64,000 nt of DNA. Source: Takakia lepidozioides. Lineage: Eukaryota; Streptophyta; Takakiopsida; Takakiales; Takakiaceae. A program made the position numbers and the translations under genes. A model generated the notes under the pieces. It was not told the origin of the DNA and ran no database searches. It saw only the letters and a list, made by a program, of their open reading frames with translations. Of this stretch, positions 45,037 to 57,832 are shown one piece after another. Within the stretch, counting starts at the first letter, position 1; each line of letters opens with the position of its first letter. The stretch is from contig CM060731.1 in NCBI GenBank assembly GCA_030704615.1, positions 78,904,756 to 78,968,755 on the forward strand, given 5' to 3'.

Positions 45037-46813
45037 TTCCTGTTCTTTCACTCCCGTGTACTGGAGAGAGAACGGATTGAAAGGCTGGTCAGAAAGTATA
45101 GAAGGAGACCGGACGAATGTGAAGACGATAGGTTGCCAGAATCAAGTAGTAAAAGCAGAATTAAATAACGGAAAGAGGAGGGAAAACACACAGAGATACA
45201 AATCCGAACAAATGTGGTCTTAGAATAGCGCAAACAAGAGACAGAGAGCTGCCCAGATTGCAACAATGCAGGCAGAGAACGGGAGTGGAAAACACAAACT
45301 GTTGCAAACAAGGCAAGGAACAAAGAGAGGGGCCCTCGCCTGCTTGCTTGCCAGCTTCGGGAACGTCGCACCTTTTTTGCCATCGCAACCGTCCATCCTA
45401 CACCTCCCAACGGTGGATTGCGGTCAAGACTGCTACGTGTCGGTTCCAAAACTTTTTCGACCCGATCGACCGGTGACCTTAAGTCTCTGTCATGCTTTTG
45501 GTGGAGACAAATGGTAGTTTGCTGGCTGGCGTATATACATACACTATACTGTGTATTGTACACAAACCTCTCTCCAAGTATTTACCAGTACGCTGCAAAG
45601 TTTATTAAATGATACATACTAGGGTAGCCTGTCCCGTTAGCCCAAGTGTCCAGTGTCATCTAAAAACCCCTATGCCCCATGTATTATTTGTTTTCCTTTA
45701 AAATAATTTTATGTCATTTTCAGCAATATATATGATTACTATTCTCTAAATTATGAAAATATTTTAATCTCGGAGTGTTTTTGTTTTGAAATTTGGAAAA
45801 TAGCACGAGTGGCTACTGAGTATTGCAAGAAATAGCCATACTTTCTTCGTCCACTCGAATTTGGATACAAGCATCCGCTTCTGTACTTTCATCCATTTAT
45901 ATCATCCACATTTGGCGAATTTATCCATAATTTATATTTTATTTGGAGAAATTTGGCGATTTCATCCATGGAAAATAGGGAATTTCCGACAGAATATTTT
46001 ATTTTATTTTTTCAGGTCGAAAAATTGTGAAATTTAGCCAGAAATAAAAACACAGTGCTCAATGGTGTGTGATGAGTGTACGATAATTAGTTGATACGTA
46101 TACGCTATTTGATATATATATTCATCCATAGACCTTGAGGAACATTCATCCACGAGTGTCACGTCCCCATTGACCGAGAACCAAGAATTCCACGGGACCC
46201 GGGATTTGTGTCGTTGTTGACCCACTATTGGGAACACTACAGTCAGTCAGAGTTTTGTAAATGTGTTTTGTTTTTAATTTACCCTAAACGCATCATCCGT
46301 GACATTTCGATCGTTTTGGGTGTGACCAGTGGGGATAGTGCACTGAATGCCACCCAGTTGACTCTGCGGTCGAATCCCAGTACCTACAACCTCTGTTGCG
46401 CTTGTCCTCCTCTCACTATTAAGCTCTACAAATAAGATAAAATACACGTGTTTGTGGGGGTCAACGGGAAGGGAAGGGGCGGCGGTTTAGGAGCTCGCAG
46501 TGGGAGCCCGGTCAAGGCACTGACCCGGCGACCGGGCCGGTCGTTCTATTGCAGCGCGAGCCCTTCAAAACTCCGAGTCTGTGATAAGCGAGCGCTTTGT
46601 TGTTCCTCGCTCACACTCGTCTCGTCTCGGTCTCGGGGGATTGGAGTCGTGGAGCGGATCATGTGAGTGGGATCGCTGGTGAAGCAGCGGAAGGGAATTG
46701 GGAGGTTTCTGGGGTTTATTTTTTTCGGCTTTTTGGCGCTGGAGTGAGGTGGGGAGGAGGTGAGGCACAGTAGAGGAGAAAGCGTTGGAGCTTGAGGAGG
46801 AGACGAGGAAGAT
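45037..46813. promoter_or_regulatory. shared upstream region of Rab5 copy 2 and chorismate synthase
   Basis: The two genes are transcribed divergently from this 1.8-kb interval. The middle (45650-46150) is very AT-rich, while the ends are GC-richer. 46500-46800 is a plausible leader of the chorismate synthase gene. A 171-codon minus-strand frame at 45048-45563 has no domain and is not called. Confidence 0.4.
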
Positions 46814-49800
46814 ATGAATGCTACCATGTTAGGGCAGGCAGGAGTATCGCAGTCTGTGAGGCTTGGAAGATCTTTGAGCAGGCATCCTGAACAAGGATGC
46901 CTGTTCGATAGTGTGGGAGGTCTTCGGCAATGTAAGGCTGACTATGTCAAGCTCACAGCTTCTGGTCCTTGTTCCGTGAAGATTCAGAAATGCAAGCTTG
47001 GTACGCTTCTTGCTTGGCCATTCAGTATGTGCAAGAGATTGTCAGGAGGATCTCCTCTCTGCTCTGGAGATGTTCACTGTTGATGTTGCTTAATTTCCCT
47101 GCTGTTTTGTAGCACCAATGCAATGCATACATCACCGAGGGAATCGAGAAATGAATCGATTGTGACGTATCAAACTGAAGGAATGGAGGAGCGAGTGTTT
47201 TAGTTTTCAGGAGGCCAGATCTTTCTGCGTCTCTTCCCCACTTTGAAGCCTCGATTGAAAGGATTGATTAGAGGTTCTCGCCCTTCTGCCAGTTTTGTGC
47301 CCCCTTGAGACTGAGCCTCTGGGCTTCCTGGCTCAACAGGATGTACGCACAACATTTATTTGGATGTATGGGGGTTATATCGTGGTTTACAGAGGTGAGG
47401 GCTGGAACTGGGAACACGTACGGAACAGTGTTCCGGGTGACCACTTTTGGAGAGTCTCATGGAGGGGGAGTTGGATGTGTGATCGATGGTTGTCCTCCTA
47501 GACTACCACTCAACGAAGCCGACATGCAAGTAGAACTGGATAGAAGGTAACAACCCAGCCAAATCCTTGGTATTTACTTTGAATAATTGGATTGTACAAT
47601 GGAATTGCTTTGCCACTTTAAATGGTCTCAGGACAGGGGTCGATAGGGATGTAGAAGTCTCTAGTTTCTTTCCCAAGTTCAAAAAGATGTGTCATGGTTT
47701 GGCAAACTTGATAGTGTCTTCACCTTCCAGTCATTGCCAATTTGGTCGTTGCTCTTGTGTCATCCATGATACACATGGTCGCTTCATGTTTGTAAGACCA
47801 AACTCTCTAGCAGTCATAGTACTCAAGTTTGGCAACTTTCCTCTAGACATTATTCTAGAGTTGTGTGTTATCAAAGTTTATCCAGCTTTGCACCTACTTT
47901 TCATATGTTACACCATGTGAGCTCACTTTCTGTATGGCGCGCCATGTGTACAGAGCTCACTTGGTTTTTAGTTTACATATGGCTTATGTTTTGTCCCAAC
48001 TCAGTCACAACTTTTCTTTCCTTACCTCAGGAGGCCAGGCCAGAGCAGGATTACTACTCCAAGGAAAGAGTCAGACACGTGCAAAATCATCTCTGGCGTG
48101 CTAGATGGTCAGTGGATTGAACTTTCCTAGAGATGTTGCTAATGTTTTGATCCATGATGCCCTTTTGCTAAGGTTTCTGGTGATGTGTGCCATTAACAGC
48201 TTCTATGTTTTGCAAAGGAAAGAGTTATGTCCATGGAGCACTTCTGTGTTTGGAATATGCAGATTCAGATGAAGTCTATGCAACTTGCCTACATTTGTTG
48301 GCATAATTTGTTCTCTTGTCATATTTATAGTGAAAAGAGAATCCCGGTGAACGGAATATTTGAAGACAGTATTCTAATCCTTGCAGTGTTCTCTGAATGC
48401 AGGATTAACATTGGGGACACCAATTGCTGTTGTTGTACCAAACACAGATCAACGAGGAGGGGTCAGTCACTCACATCTTTTTAATTCATGTGGTTTTTCA
48501 TAGGGTCCAAGGATTTTGGAAGTTTTAGTGGTTGTCAAGTTACTAATTTCAGGTAGCAGCTCATCTTACCACCCCTTTCAATAATTTGCCTTGACTTGGG
48601 ATTATCAGTGTGCTGTGGAACTTGTTCTCAAGCTTTTTGCACCCTTGTTGTGATGCAACGTGCACAGGATTATAGAGAGATGTCATTGGCATATCGCCCT
48701 TCCCATGCAGATGCTACCTATGATTTCAAATACGGTGTTCGTGCGGTTCAGGTACTGTATCCTACCAGATTATCTGGAGAAGAATTTCTATCAGATAGCA
48801 TTTGTTGTTAATCAAATTGGCTCGAGAGTCAGAAAGCCCTTGACCATGTCAACTTCTGCATCATGTGCCTTTTGTATTATCCATGAGACCAAATTGTGGC
48901 AAGGGCAGGGAGGAGGCCGGTCTTCAGCCAGGGAAACCATTGGAAGGGTGGCGGCTGGAGCAGTTGCAAAAAAGCTGCTTCAACTACAGTCTGGCACTGA
49001 GGTCGGATAACTGTAGTCTGTTCTTGATTTTGGTTTCAAATATGCATGAATATAGTGGGCTGTAGCACAGTAGTGTTGGATATTTTGTGTGTATAGGTTT
49101 TGGTGGGGGTAAGACCAGCTGAGAAATACTTAGGTGTACGTTATCTGGAGTGAGAGGGTATGGATATGGTGCATTTACTAATGATTACATCTTTCAGGTG
49201 CTAGCTTATGTGTCAAGGGTTCATGGAGTGGAGCTGCCAGAGGGAGTTGTGGACCATGAAACACTCACAATGGAGCAGGTATAACTGCAACTGGGAGAGC
49301 TTTTAATCTGATTAACATCAAGGCTCGAGTCCCACCCACTAGTTCACAAAATATAAGCCAGTGATTCGTCCATCAGCGATCTCCAATTATCGACTGTTCA
49401 ACCAGACAGGCTATGGGTTCTAGCTTGACATCAATATAATCTAGGGGCTCCTTGACAGAGTCCGACAGGATAGTTGCCGGGAGAAAGCCTCATTGAGCAA
49501 TATGTGCTGGAAGCTTTGGTCAACTGTTTGTTGATCGTGGATTCCTTTTGGTATGGTGTGCAAAGGTTTTTTAATCTCCAGCTGGCCAACTAGAAGCTGG
49601 TTAGATAATGGGCCGCTACTGTCATTCACATCCTCACAGTAGCATCTACTCTTGCAATGGCAGATTGAAAGCAACATTGTGAGGTGCCCAGATTCTGAGT
49701 ATGCAGAGAAGATGATTGCGGCCATAGATGCAGTACGAGTCAAAGGAGACTCTGTGGGAGGGGTGGTGACTTGCATTGCCAGAAATGTGCCTCGAGTATG

Positions 49801-51977
49801 TCTCTTTGCAACTTCCACCTCAGAATACCTGCTGATCCTTTCATGTATCCTCATGCAATGCTTTGCCTTGGAATATGATGCCTGGGTCATTTGCTGGTTT
49901 GTGTTACCTATTCCATTGAAGCTGCAACTGGGTTCACATCTAAAACAGGTTTGTACAGGATGGAGGGTGATGGTTGGAGGGTTGTCTTTGGGCTGGACAG
50001 GGATTGGGCTCACCCGTTTTTGATAAGCTGGAGGCAGAGCTTGCCAAGGCTGCCATGTCTTTACCTGCCACCAAGGGCTTTGAGGTTGGCAGTGGCTTTG
50101 CAGGTAGCTCACTGCTCCAATTCCTTCACGCAGCTGTATGTCATGGATGCTTGCTTGTAACTGGCACACGGTGCTTAAGATTATGAGAGAAGAGAGCTGT
50201 TCCTAGTAGTTGCTGTGATTGACCAATGGGCTTCTGCCTCTAGTCTGGTTCAAATGGTCAGAGTTTGGTAATTTGATCAAAACTTTCATGGAGATGCTTA
50301 GAGTACATCCAGGATCTCTACCAAGGTCGAGCAGGCTATATTCAGCAATCTTCTGGTACTCAATCCGTAAGCACCTGTGATGGATTGATTTGGTTAGGTT
50401 CATTACTGATGGGGAGTGAACACAACGATGAATTCTATATTGATGAAGCTGGCAATGTGAGGACACGCACTAACAGATCTGGAGGCATTCAGGTACTTCA
50501 AACTGCACGAAAAGGACTGTCGTTTATCTTATTCGCTTGGATGGCGTGATTGTTCATGCCAGTTGAGTTCAGGATGTCTTCTGTGACCTCATTATCATAC
50601 CCCCACCATTGTTACTGTCCTGGTTGTCCTGGCTCTCGCGATCCTACTTTCTTAGCCTTGTGGCAGACCCGAGGCCCGTTTTGGACAGAAAAGGAAGAGG
50701 GCGAAATTGTAGTGCTGAAGTAACATCCAAACACGTGTGTAGGCCTTTTCATGGAAAGCATACACCTCCATCATGGGGCTGTCTAGTCTCTCCTCCAATG
50801 CTTTGAGTGCATGACTAGTTGTTTGTAGGAGAGGCAAGAGAAGGGATTTCTCATTTACTTTGCTGAGAATTCTTGGCTTTGTGGTTTGTTCTCGGAATTG
50901 CAGGGAGGCATATCTAACGGGGAAACGATTGTGCTGAAAATTGCGTTCAAGCCTACAGCAACTATCGCTGTACATTCTCAGACTTGTGTACCCAAGCTCC
51001 ATGCTGACCAACCTCATATAACCCTCCGTTGTGTTAAATAAGCTGACCTAATGTAATGCTTGATGTAGTTTCCTTTCAGGTACAAGTACACACATGGGCT
51101 AAGACGAAAACCAACGTCATCGTTCATGGCTCCACTCAATTTGTCGTGCATTTAAGCATTTATTGTTGTTGTTCAACATGTCTTTGCCATGCTGCCCTTC
51201 CTTCAGTAGGAAAAAGCAGCAATCACTACAAAGTACCTGGAGCAACTGTCCAATTCAATTCAGATTGGAATTGAGTCAAGGGTTCCGTCATTTATAATTC
51301 TCTAGATGGATCTTCTTGGGTCACAAAATTGAGGGAAATGGAGACTTCATGCTGGGGTCAGAGCTCGATAGTTGCTCAGTCACTGAAGGAAGAGCTTGTT
51401 TGTGTGGGGTTTTGGATATTTAAGTTTTCTGAGGTTTCCCAGGTACATAGTGTGACCAGTGGGTTTCTTGTCATTTTGATGCAGAGAAAGCAAAAGACCG
51501 TGACAAGGGACAAGCAGGAAACTGAGCTACAAGCCCGTGGTCGGCATGATCCTTGCGTTGTACCCAGAGGTAAAGTGTTTGGAACTCTAAAAACTCCCAC
51601 CTCTTGCCCAGCGGTTCACGATGTGACCTGTAGGTTTGGGGTTTTAGGATTTGGGAGTGCAAAACAGACGTGTACCAGGAGGAAGGGTTGATTAAGGGGC
51701 TTGTGGGTTGAGGAGGCAAAAAGCCATGTTGAGAGTCAGACACGTTAAATTTGGCGAAAAATTGGGGTTGTGGATACAACATGGGAGGGCTGACATGTTG
51801 TTTGGTGGGGTTGAGACAGCTGTGCCGATGGTGGAGGCTATGGTTGCACTTGTGCTGGCCGACCAGTTGCTACAGCATTACGCCCAATGTCAATTGCTGC
51901 CCCTTAACCCTGTGCTCCAGGGTTCGGCATCGGTTGATAAGGAGGCCCCATCGCCTCTTGAGCAGGGCACTGTATAA
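46814..51977 (+). CDS. chorismate synthase, plastid shikimate pathway
   Basis: Converts 5-enolpyruvylshikimate-3-phosphate to chorismate, the last step before the aromatic amino acids branch. It has 13 exons with consistent phase: 46814-47000, 47393-47546, 48031-48107, 48403-48461, 48668-48751, 48909-49001, 49198-49278, 49664-49795, 50001-50103, 50398-50492, 50904-50969, 51485-51569, 51820-51977, giving 457 aa. Exon 1 encodes a Ser/Gln/Arg-rich transit-peptide-like leader ([18 protein letters not shown]). Family motifs are intact: [20 protein letters not shown] (signature 1, FMN site), [54 protein letters not shown] (signature 2), [34 protein letters not shown] and [19 protein letters not shown]. 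It appears complete and functional and is the most secure gene in the window. Confidence 0.96.
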
Positions 51978-52394
51978 GCAAGCAGTGAGCCCTATGTCAT
52001 AACCCCTGGCTCACTTTACTATGTAAAAATCATGGTGTCCCAGTACTTCCACTGTCTCCTGCTTGAGTTTAATATTTGCATATTGGTCAAGTCTATTTTC
52101 AGTTCAGTGATGACCAATAAAGAGGGGTCTGTGCTTGTACAAATAGCACTTTGGACAGGTAGCTGCCATTGATCACCCATTATCTGTCATTAAAATTTTG
52201 TCAGGCAGAGATCTTAATGATCGATGTCTCGAGTCATCTGAGGATGAAAATGGCAGGATATTGTCTGCCAGTGTATCCAATCTTACATATAAAGCCAGGT
52301 GAGGTTACAGGCTATTCTTCCCGCACCCTGTTAGTGGTCGCGGACAAGAAGCTGTATTTGTTTCTCCGATCTCTGCTTCAGAACCATGGTATTG
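51978..52394. other. spacer between chorismate synthase and duplication arm 2
   Basis: The 3' flank of chorismate synthase. No other feature recognised. Confidence 0.4.
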
Positions 52395-54540
52395 CCAAGC
52401 TTTTGGATGGAGCACTTCCCAAGATTGTATTGGCCAAGTTCAGAATCGCTTGGATAAACAGATGCATCTGTCATGGGTCAAGCATGCAAGTTACACATCT
52501 TCTTTGCCGCAATCAGCCGTAAGCCCAAAATGTGCCATGTAAAAAGTGGACGCCAGAACAAGGGAGATGGTAATAGTATGTCCATTATTCAAAGCTCCTT
52601 GGTGAATAGCTAATAAGACAATGTGAAAGTGTGAAAGAAGAATGTCAAGTGTTCCATGAGGCAACAAGCACATGGCTCATGGGAGCCCAACAAGGGAAGG
52701 GAAAGAAGAAGCCATACAAGTCTCCCGGTCTCTTGCACTATGATGGAATTGGAACATGTTCCAAAACAAAAGAACAGCTTGTCTAGACTTTTGCACCAAA
52801 ACTAAGACCGCCAACCAAACCCACAGTGTACAGGTGTCGCATGGTCCCTCTTCGTAATTCAGGTGGAAATCCAGTGGACGTCCATGTGTGTTGCTTCGTG
52901 TCATACATCACAATTACTTCATTAGGTCTCGTCCACATGAATAAGAGATTGTCATGGCTCACCACTTGAAAATAGTACATGGTTCCTGGAATCTCAGTTC
53001 TTGCAATCTCCAGCCACTCTGCACTCGTTGCAGAACCTTTCAACTCCCACACACAAATTGTTGGTGAGACGTGCATTTGATCGCGAGGCGGCCCAACCAT
53101 CAACAGGCGCCCCTCACTCTCTACAAGTCGACAATTCCAACCACGTCCACCAAAGTCGTCAGGCATCCGTGCAGCAACTTTAGTCCACGCACCCGTGCCA
53201 ATGTCACAAGCCATCACAATGTTGTCTTTCTCATTCTCAAGTATGTAAAATAGAGCAAAGAGAGTAGGGCCGCATATCACACTTCCTCTACAATGCGCAT
53301 CAACTTCTGTGGGCATGTTTCCAGTCTCGGTCCAACACTCGCATGTTGAGTCATAGATGTGCGTTCTCCAACGTAGTCGTGGTTCGGCGTACTTGTATGA
53401 CATCACAAGGACCTTGTAGGTGTTGCTGCATCTATCTACAATCATATTCACCATCTCCACATATTCTGAATTGTCGTGAGGCAGGGCAGGCAATTGTGTG
53501 GAAGTGTTCAACAGAGGATTGCACACAATCAATAAGTCCTTGTCCATCAACATGCAAAATAAGCCTCCATCTGCAGCATGAACTCCGTATATGGAATTAT
53601 CCTTGGGGAGTTTGAGGTCGATCTTTTGCCACCGTCGAGTTGTGGGCGCATACCACATACAACAATCGTGGTAGTATCCATCCCAGTATTTGCCTAAAGA
53701 CAAGAGATAGGAGTGTTGGTGAAGAGGGAGGTGCTGACAGAGTTGTTGGAAAGCAGCAGTGGATGGGAGGGAATTCCACAACTTGCAAACCGACTTAAAG
53801 CGGGCAAGACTTGGATATGGCAAACAGGCCAACACTACCATCACTAACTCGAAAGGAAGCCTGCTCCAGATCTCCTCCTCCATATTGCCCACCCACAAAA
53901 CCTCTCTGACGTGTTCTTGTGATCGTAACACGGAGCTTGGGACAAGAGACGTGTAGGGTAGTAAGGTATGAACCAGTGAAGCCCAGCACGTGTTCCTTGC
54001 CCCGAGTGAAGAATTTTCAAAAGAAAAGGAGTGAGCTACATCTCGTAAGCATTTACGAAGGGAAAGAAAGAGTCGGCCTCTGAGAATTCATACCCAGGAG
54101 CCCGACTATTGTTAGTATCATTCCTGTGCTATCAAAAGCCTCGCTCTTACTTTTGCTATTCTGGTACTTGAACCTTCTTTGCTCGCCATCCACTTCCCTT
54201 TCACTATTTCCAGCCCTGCTTTTTGTTTTGTGGTCTGTACATAGAAACCCTAAAAATCCTTGAAAAATCCTGCCATGTGCGAGAAATCGGGGAGGGAGAT
54301 GGCAGAGCAAGCTGGATGCGCCGCTCTTGTGATTCCTCCTTTCTTGGTCGGTCTTCAACAGTATCAGGGGATGGACAAGGGGTGGTCATGTTGCAGACGC
54401 ATTTCATTTCCAGTGCTGCTTCAAGGCGCTGCCCGCAGGCACGGGAAAGCCTAGTATCACGAACTCTCCATCGAGAGCTGTCTACCACTACTCGGGTTCA
54501 AAGTCTGCCTGTGGCACCGGTGGTATTATCCAGTGTTGGC
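52395..54540 (-). repeat. arm 2 of the inverted segmental duplication
   Basis: Reverse-complement counterpart of 37975-40130, containing F-box gene copy B with its flanks. The outer end near 54540 (CTGGATAATACCACC on the minus strand) matches the left end of arm 1. The other end fades near 52395. Confidence 0.85.
52783..53883 (-). CDS. F-box protein with kelch/beta-propeller-like C-terminus, copy B
   Basis: An intact single-exon gene of 366 aa from the ATG at 53883. It is nearly identical to copy A at 38630. Differences are mostly single substitutions plus in-frame indels: shorter loops near LGKYWDGYYHD, DNSEYVEMVN and VGPPRDQM, and small insertions near the end (WTRPNEVIVMYD, RRGTMRHLYTVG). 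Because indels keep the frame and both copies stay open, both have probably been under selection or the duplication is recent. Function as for copy A: SKP1 binding through the F-box, target unknown. Confidence 0.87.
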   Translation of the reverse strand: MEEEIWSRLPFELVMVVLACLPYPSLARFKSVCKLWNSLPSTAAFQQLCQHLPLHQHSYLLSLGKYWDGYYHDCCMWYAPTTRRWQKIDLKLPKDNSIYGVHAADGGLFCMLMDKDLLIVCNPLLNTSTQLPALPHDNSEYVEMVNMIVDRCSNTYKVLVMSYKYAEPRLRWRTHIYDSTCECWTETGNMPTEVDAHCRGSVICGPTLFALFYILENEKDNIVMACDIGTGAWTKVAARMPDDFGGRGWNCRLVESEGRLLMVGPPRDQMHVSPTICVWELKGSATSAEWLEIARTEIPGTMYYFQVVSHDNLLFMWTRPNEVIVMYDTKQHTWTSTGFPPELRRGTMRHLYTVGLVGGLSFGAKV

Positions 54541-55240
54541 CAGGTATGGCATCTGGACATGCATACCCGGCGGTTATTTGCCGGTTATGCATATGTGCAT
54601 AACCGGAAAGTGAGGCCCCAAGGGAACCGGCTATGGAAGGGAACCGGCAAATTCCATCGCGCTTACTACCCGGCTAGAGAACCGACATCGAGATTGGGGG
54701 GGTTGTTGTACCCGGAGTGAGATCCGGAGCAAAGAAGGATGGCGTACATGCGGTTCTAGATAGTACATGTGCAGGTCCAAAGGAAATGTTTTCAACTGAT
54801 TTGATTTCGCCGCCATGCGAGAATGTCTGCCTGCTCTGTCAGGCCGTCATTGGCATCTCTTCAATCAATTCTCTCATCTCTTCATTAACGTTGGTTGTTT
54901 GTGTTTTGTGCAATGACAATCATGCTGCTTCATTTGACAATCTCTCATGTGAGTTTTGTTTCTGCAAGTTTCTCTTGTCATGGCTCAGCAAGATAGTTGT
55001 GTGTTTGTCGTTGGTGTACATGGCAGACAGTCAGAATCGGGTACTCTCGCTATGATTGCCTCAGAGTGTGGAACTTCAAAAGATGGAGGGGGCATTGATG
55101 CAGCTATCGATATTGCCCAACAAACAAATCCAGCAGCAGAGTTGCAACAGTTGCAAGTTCTGTAAGGACAAGCTGATTTCTGGAAACCCTACAGCCGTAG
55201 TTCAGTTTGTTGGTCATTTTTTGCTCTGAACGATTCAATT
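54541..55240 (+). mobile_element. 5' part of the hAT element (terminal and leader sequence)
   Basis: It starts with nested short inverted repeats (CCGGTTATGCATA / TATGTGCATAACCGG near 54580-54606; CATACCCGG). Near 55145-55175 a C-x-x-C reading (NSCKFCKDKLISGNPTAVV) suggests the start of a BED-type zinc finger. The exact element end is not determined. Confidence 0.4.
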
Positions 55241-57342
55241 CATGTCGATACCGTCAACCCACAAATGCTGCGATGCATTATTTGTCGCTCTCAATCTACA
55301 ACTACCAGCATTCTTGGCCAACACAGTGTTGCTAGAAAAGGCTTGGGTGAAATACAATAAAGACAACGGAATCACAGCTATGGGCAAACATGTGCACATG
55401 GCTCATCCTCATCTATTTGTCACGATGAAAGCACATGTTAGCAGAACAATCGCAATAGACGAGCACAGTCGCCAAGCAAGAAAAAAACGCTCACTGCCTA
55501 CAGGTTGTGCCATCACTTCATTTTTCGGTTCTACTACTCCTTACAAAACAACATACTAGCAACAAGTGAAGTTTCTTGAGGACCCCGTGCTTTACGTTGC
55601 GAAGGGTTACAGACCCTTGTCTACAGTGGAAAACAAACATATGGCTCAGGAAGATAGTTTTGAGGCAATGCCCCCGAGTTGTCTTTCCTTCCCGCAAGGC
55701 TCTCGTCGACGAAGTTTTGCCATCCATGGTTACGAAGACAATGGAGAACTATGTGTTGCCTTCTTTGAATACTTGTGTGACCGGCTCTGCCAGCTTCGAC
55801 TTGTGGATGCATAGAGGTGGGATAGACACATTTGCTCTGGTCATCAACTTCCTCAATGACAAGTGGATTCCAATGCATGTGACAGTGGGATTATTTGAGG
55901 TATCTGATACCTCAGGTGTAGCGATGGCAATACAGCTGCAATCTCTTCTCGATACTTTCGGCTTGACACGACGCATAATTGCTTTTGTTAAGGATGAAGG
56001 AGGAAATTTGAGTACCATGGCAGCTGCTCTTAGATCCATTGTATGGTGTGACCTTCTGCATACACAATCAGTTTTTGAGGGCACATGCTTTGGGCATGTT
56101 ATGTCTAAAGCATGCCAGTATGCGACAAATGATCTGAAAGTTTGTCTTGGTTTGAGGGAGGTCTCGATCAAAGATGCTCAGGCCTGTTTACAGAAGACTA
56201 TTACTTGGACAAAGAAATCGGGAAAGGGTTGGCAAGAATGGAATAAGGCATGCATAGACTCTGGCCTACGGCCTCGCAAGCTGAAGACTCCCGTGAAAAC
56301 CAAGTTTGCATCTAAAGTCATAATGTTTGAAGAAACCCTTGAGTTTAAAGAGGCCATTATCACATGTTATAGTCGACAAACTCTTACTCTGCAACAAAGA
56401 GTTCCTAAGCCTCAGGTATGGGCTATTGCCGAAGCAGTTACAAGTTCTTTGAACCCTGTGGTGACTACTTGTGTTCTTAACCAATCAAGAGGTCACTGGT
56501 TGTTGTCTGATGCCCTCAATGTTGCCATCTCTTTGTCCATGCGCATGCAAGAGGAGAAAGCTCAGTTCGATGATGAGACTCAGCCACCCGATGTCTTTGA
56601 TGCGGAGCTTCTTGTACTCCAAAGCAGAATTCGTGAAGAGGTCATTGCTGTTTTGCAGCCTTTTCTCAACTTTTTGGTGTCATTTAATGTCAGGAAGTCA
56701 CACAACATGTTGGCGTTGATGTTGGACCCTCGCTATAAAGGCCTGAAATTGGTCACGGATTATGTGGGACGTGGTGCAGCTATCTAGATTGTTTCAGAAT
56801 ATGACCAGAAAGCATTGATCCCTCTGCTACTGCTTTGCTTCAAAAGATTGAACCCTTGTGCATGTGCAAGTGATAGTGTCTCCGATAATGTTGAAATTGC
56901 TGAAGAGAACAATCTTTTTGGGGAAGGAGCATCTGACGAAGAATCCTCGACTGCACTTGTGAAGGGGGAGCTATCTTTGTTTAGGCGGCTGTCCATTCTG
57001 CCAACAGCATCTTCAGATCCCCTGTCATGGTGGCGAGATCACGAAGGACAATTTCCAAATGTGGCATTTCTGGCCAAACAAATTTTGGGCATCCCTGGGT
57101 CCCAAATCGAGACTGAACGTGTATTCAGTATTGCCGGTGTACTCACTTGTCGTTTGCAAGTTGACAACTTGGATCGTTTGATCATGGTGATCAAGAATTG
57201 GCCGGATGACCCTCGTCTTGACTGCAACCTTCAGGACCGTGCCTTGAAATGCTTTATGGCTAGAGAAGCTAGTCTTGCCGAGGATAATTATGATACAATA
57301 GAAGAAGCGGGTTTTTTTGAGGAGCTGCATCTAGGGCACTAG
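55241..57342 (+). pseudogene. hAT-superfamily transposase, broken
   Basis: Reads as a hAT transposase. The N-terminal part (55242-55556) has KYNKDNGITAMGKHVHMAHP, the end of a BED-type finger. The core (55566-56784) has KFLEDPVLYVAKGYRPLSTV, PRVVFPSRKALVDEVLPSM, FDLWMHRGGIDTFALVINFL and LDPRYKGLKLV. The C-terminal dimerisation domain has DPLSWWRDHEGQFPNVAFLA then SQIETERVFSIAG, diagnostic for hAT. Defects: a TAG at 55557-55559, a frame change near 55635-55640, and an in-frame TAG at 56785-56787, after which the same frame continues to 57342. It is therefore a relatively young but inactive copy. Confidence 0.85.
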
Positions 57343-57832
57343 GGCACTAGAGCACTAGGGAGGTAGTAGGGGCATGACTGCCTGGTCAGAATTAACCTTG
57401 ACAATTCATGACCCAGCGTAGCTACGGCGTGAGCCCAGCCCCGTGAGCCTGGGAGCTGAGCTCACGTTGAAGCTGCAAAGCGTGAGCTGAGCTCACGCTT
57501 CAGGGAAGCGTGAGTGGCACAAATTTGCTGGAGAAGCAGGTCCTATAGGCGAGGATTGCAGGAAGAGGGCCTATTACCGTGGACAAAACAAAGGGGGCCA
57601 CCATGCACCATGTCTGCAATGCCTGCACAAAAAGAGGAATATGAAAATATGGCAGATTTGAGCTCAGAATGATTGACACACTTTATTTCAATTCACAGAT
57701 AGACGCTTACAATGAATGGCATGTGCATTTGCCCTGGTTCCGTGAACGAAATGAATGTGTTTGTCATAAATGCAAAGTCTTCACACGGTAACCTGGAAAC
57801 CAGCATGGGAAGCGGGCATGGCTCGTATGTGT
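57330..57832. repeat. 3' end of the hAT element with palindrome and short tandem repeat
   Basis: Directly after the transposase come three or four tandem (G/A)GGCACTA-like words (57328-57360). At about 57412-57515 lies a block of TGAGCTCACG words including the palindrome GCGTGAGCTGAGCTCACGC. These look like subterminal repeats of the transposon. No other feature is seen up to 57832. Confidence 0.4.

Noticed and set aside
45048-45563. 171-codon minus-strand frame upstream of Rab5 copy 2
   Set aside because: No domain, Leu/Ser-rich late part, and it occupies the presumed promoter and leader of the Rab5 gene.
46335-46410. tRNA-like segment with GGTCGAATCC
   Set aside because: One base short of the usual B-box (GGTTCGAATCC) and no cloverleaf with a matching acceptor stem could be built.
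49441-50169. 242-codon minus-strand frame
   Set aside because: It overlaps two well-supported exons of chorismate synthase in the opposite direction.
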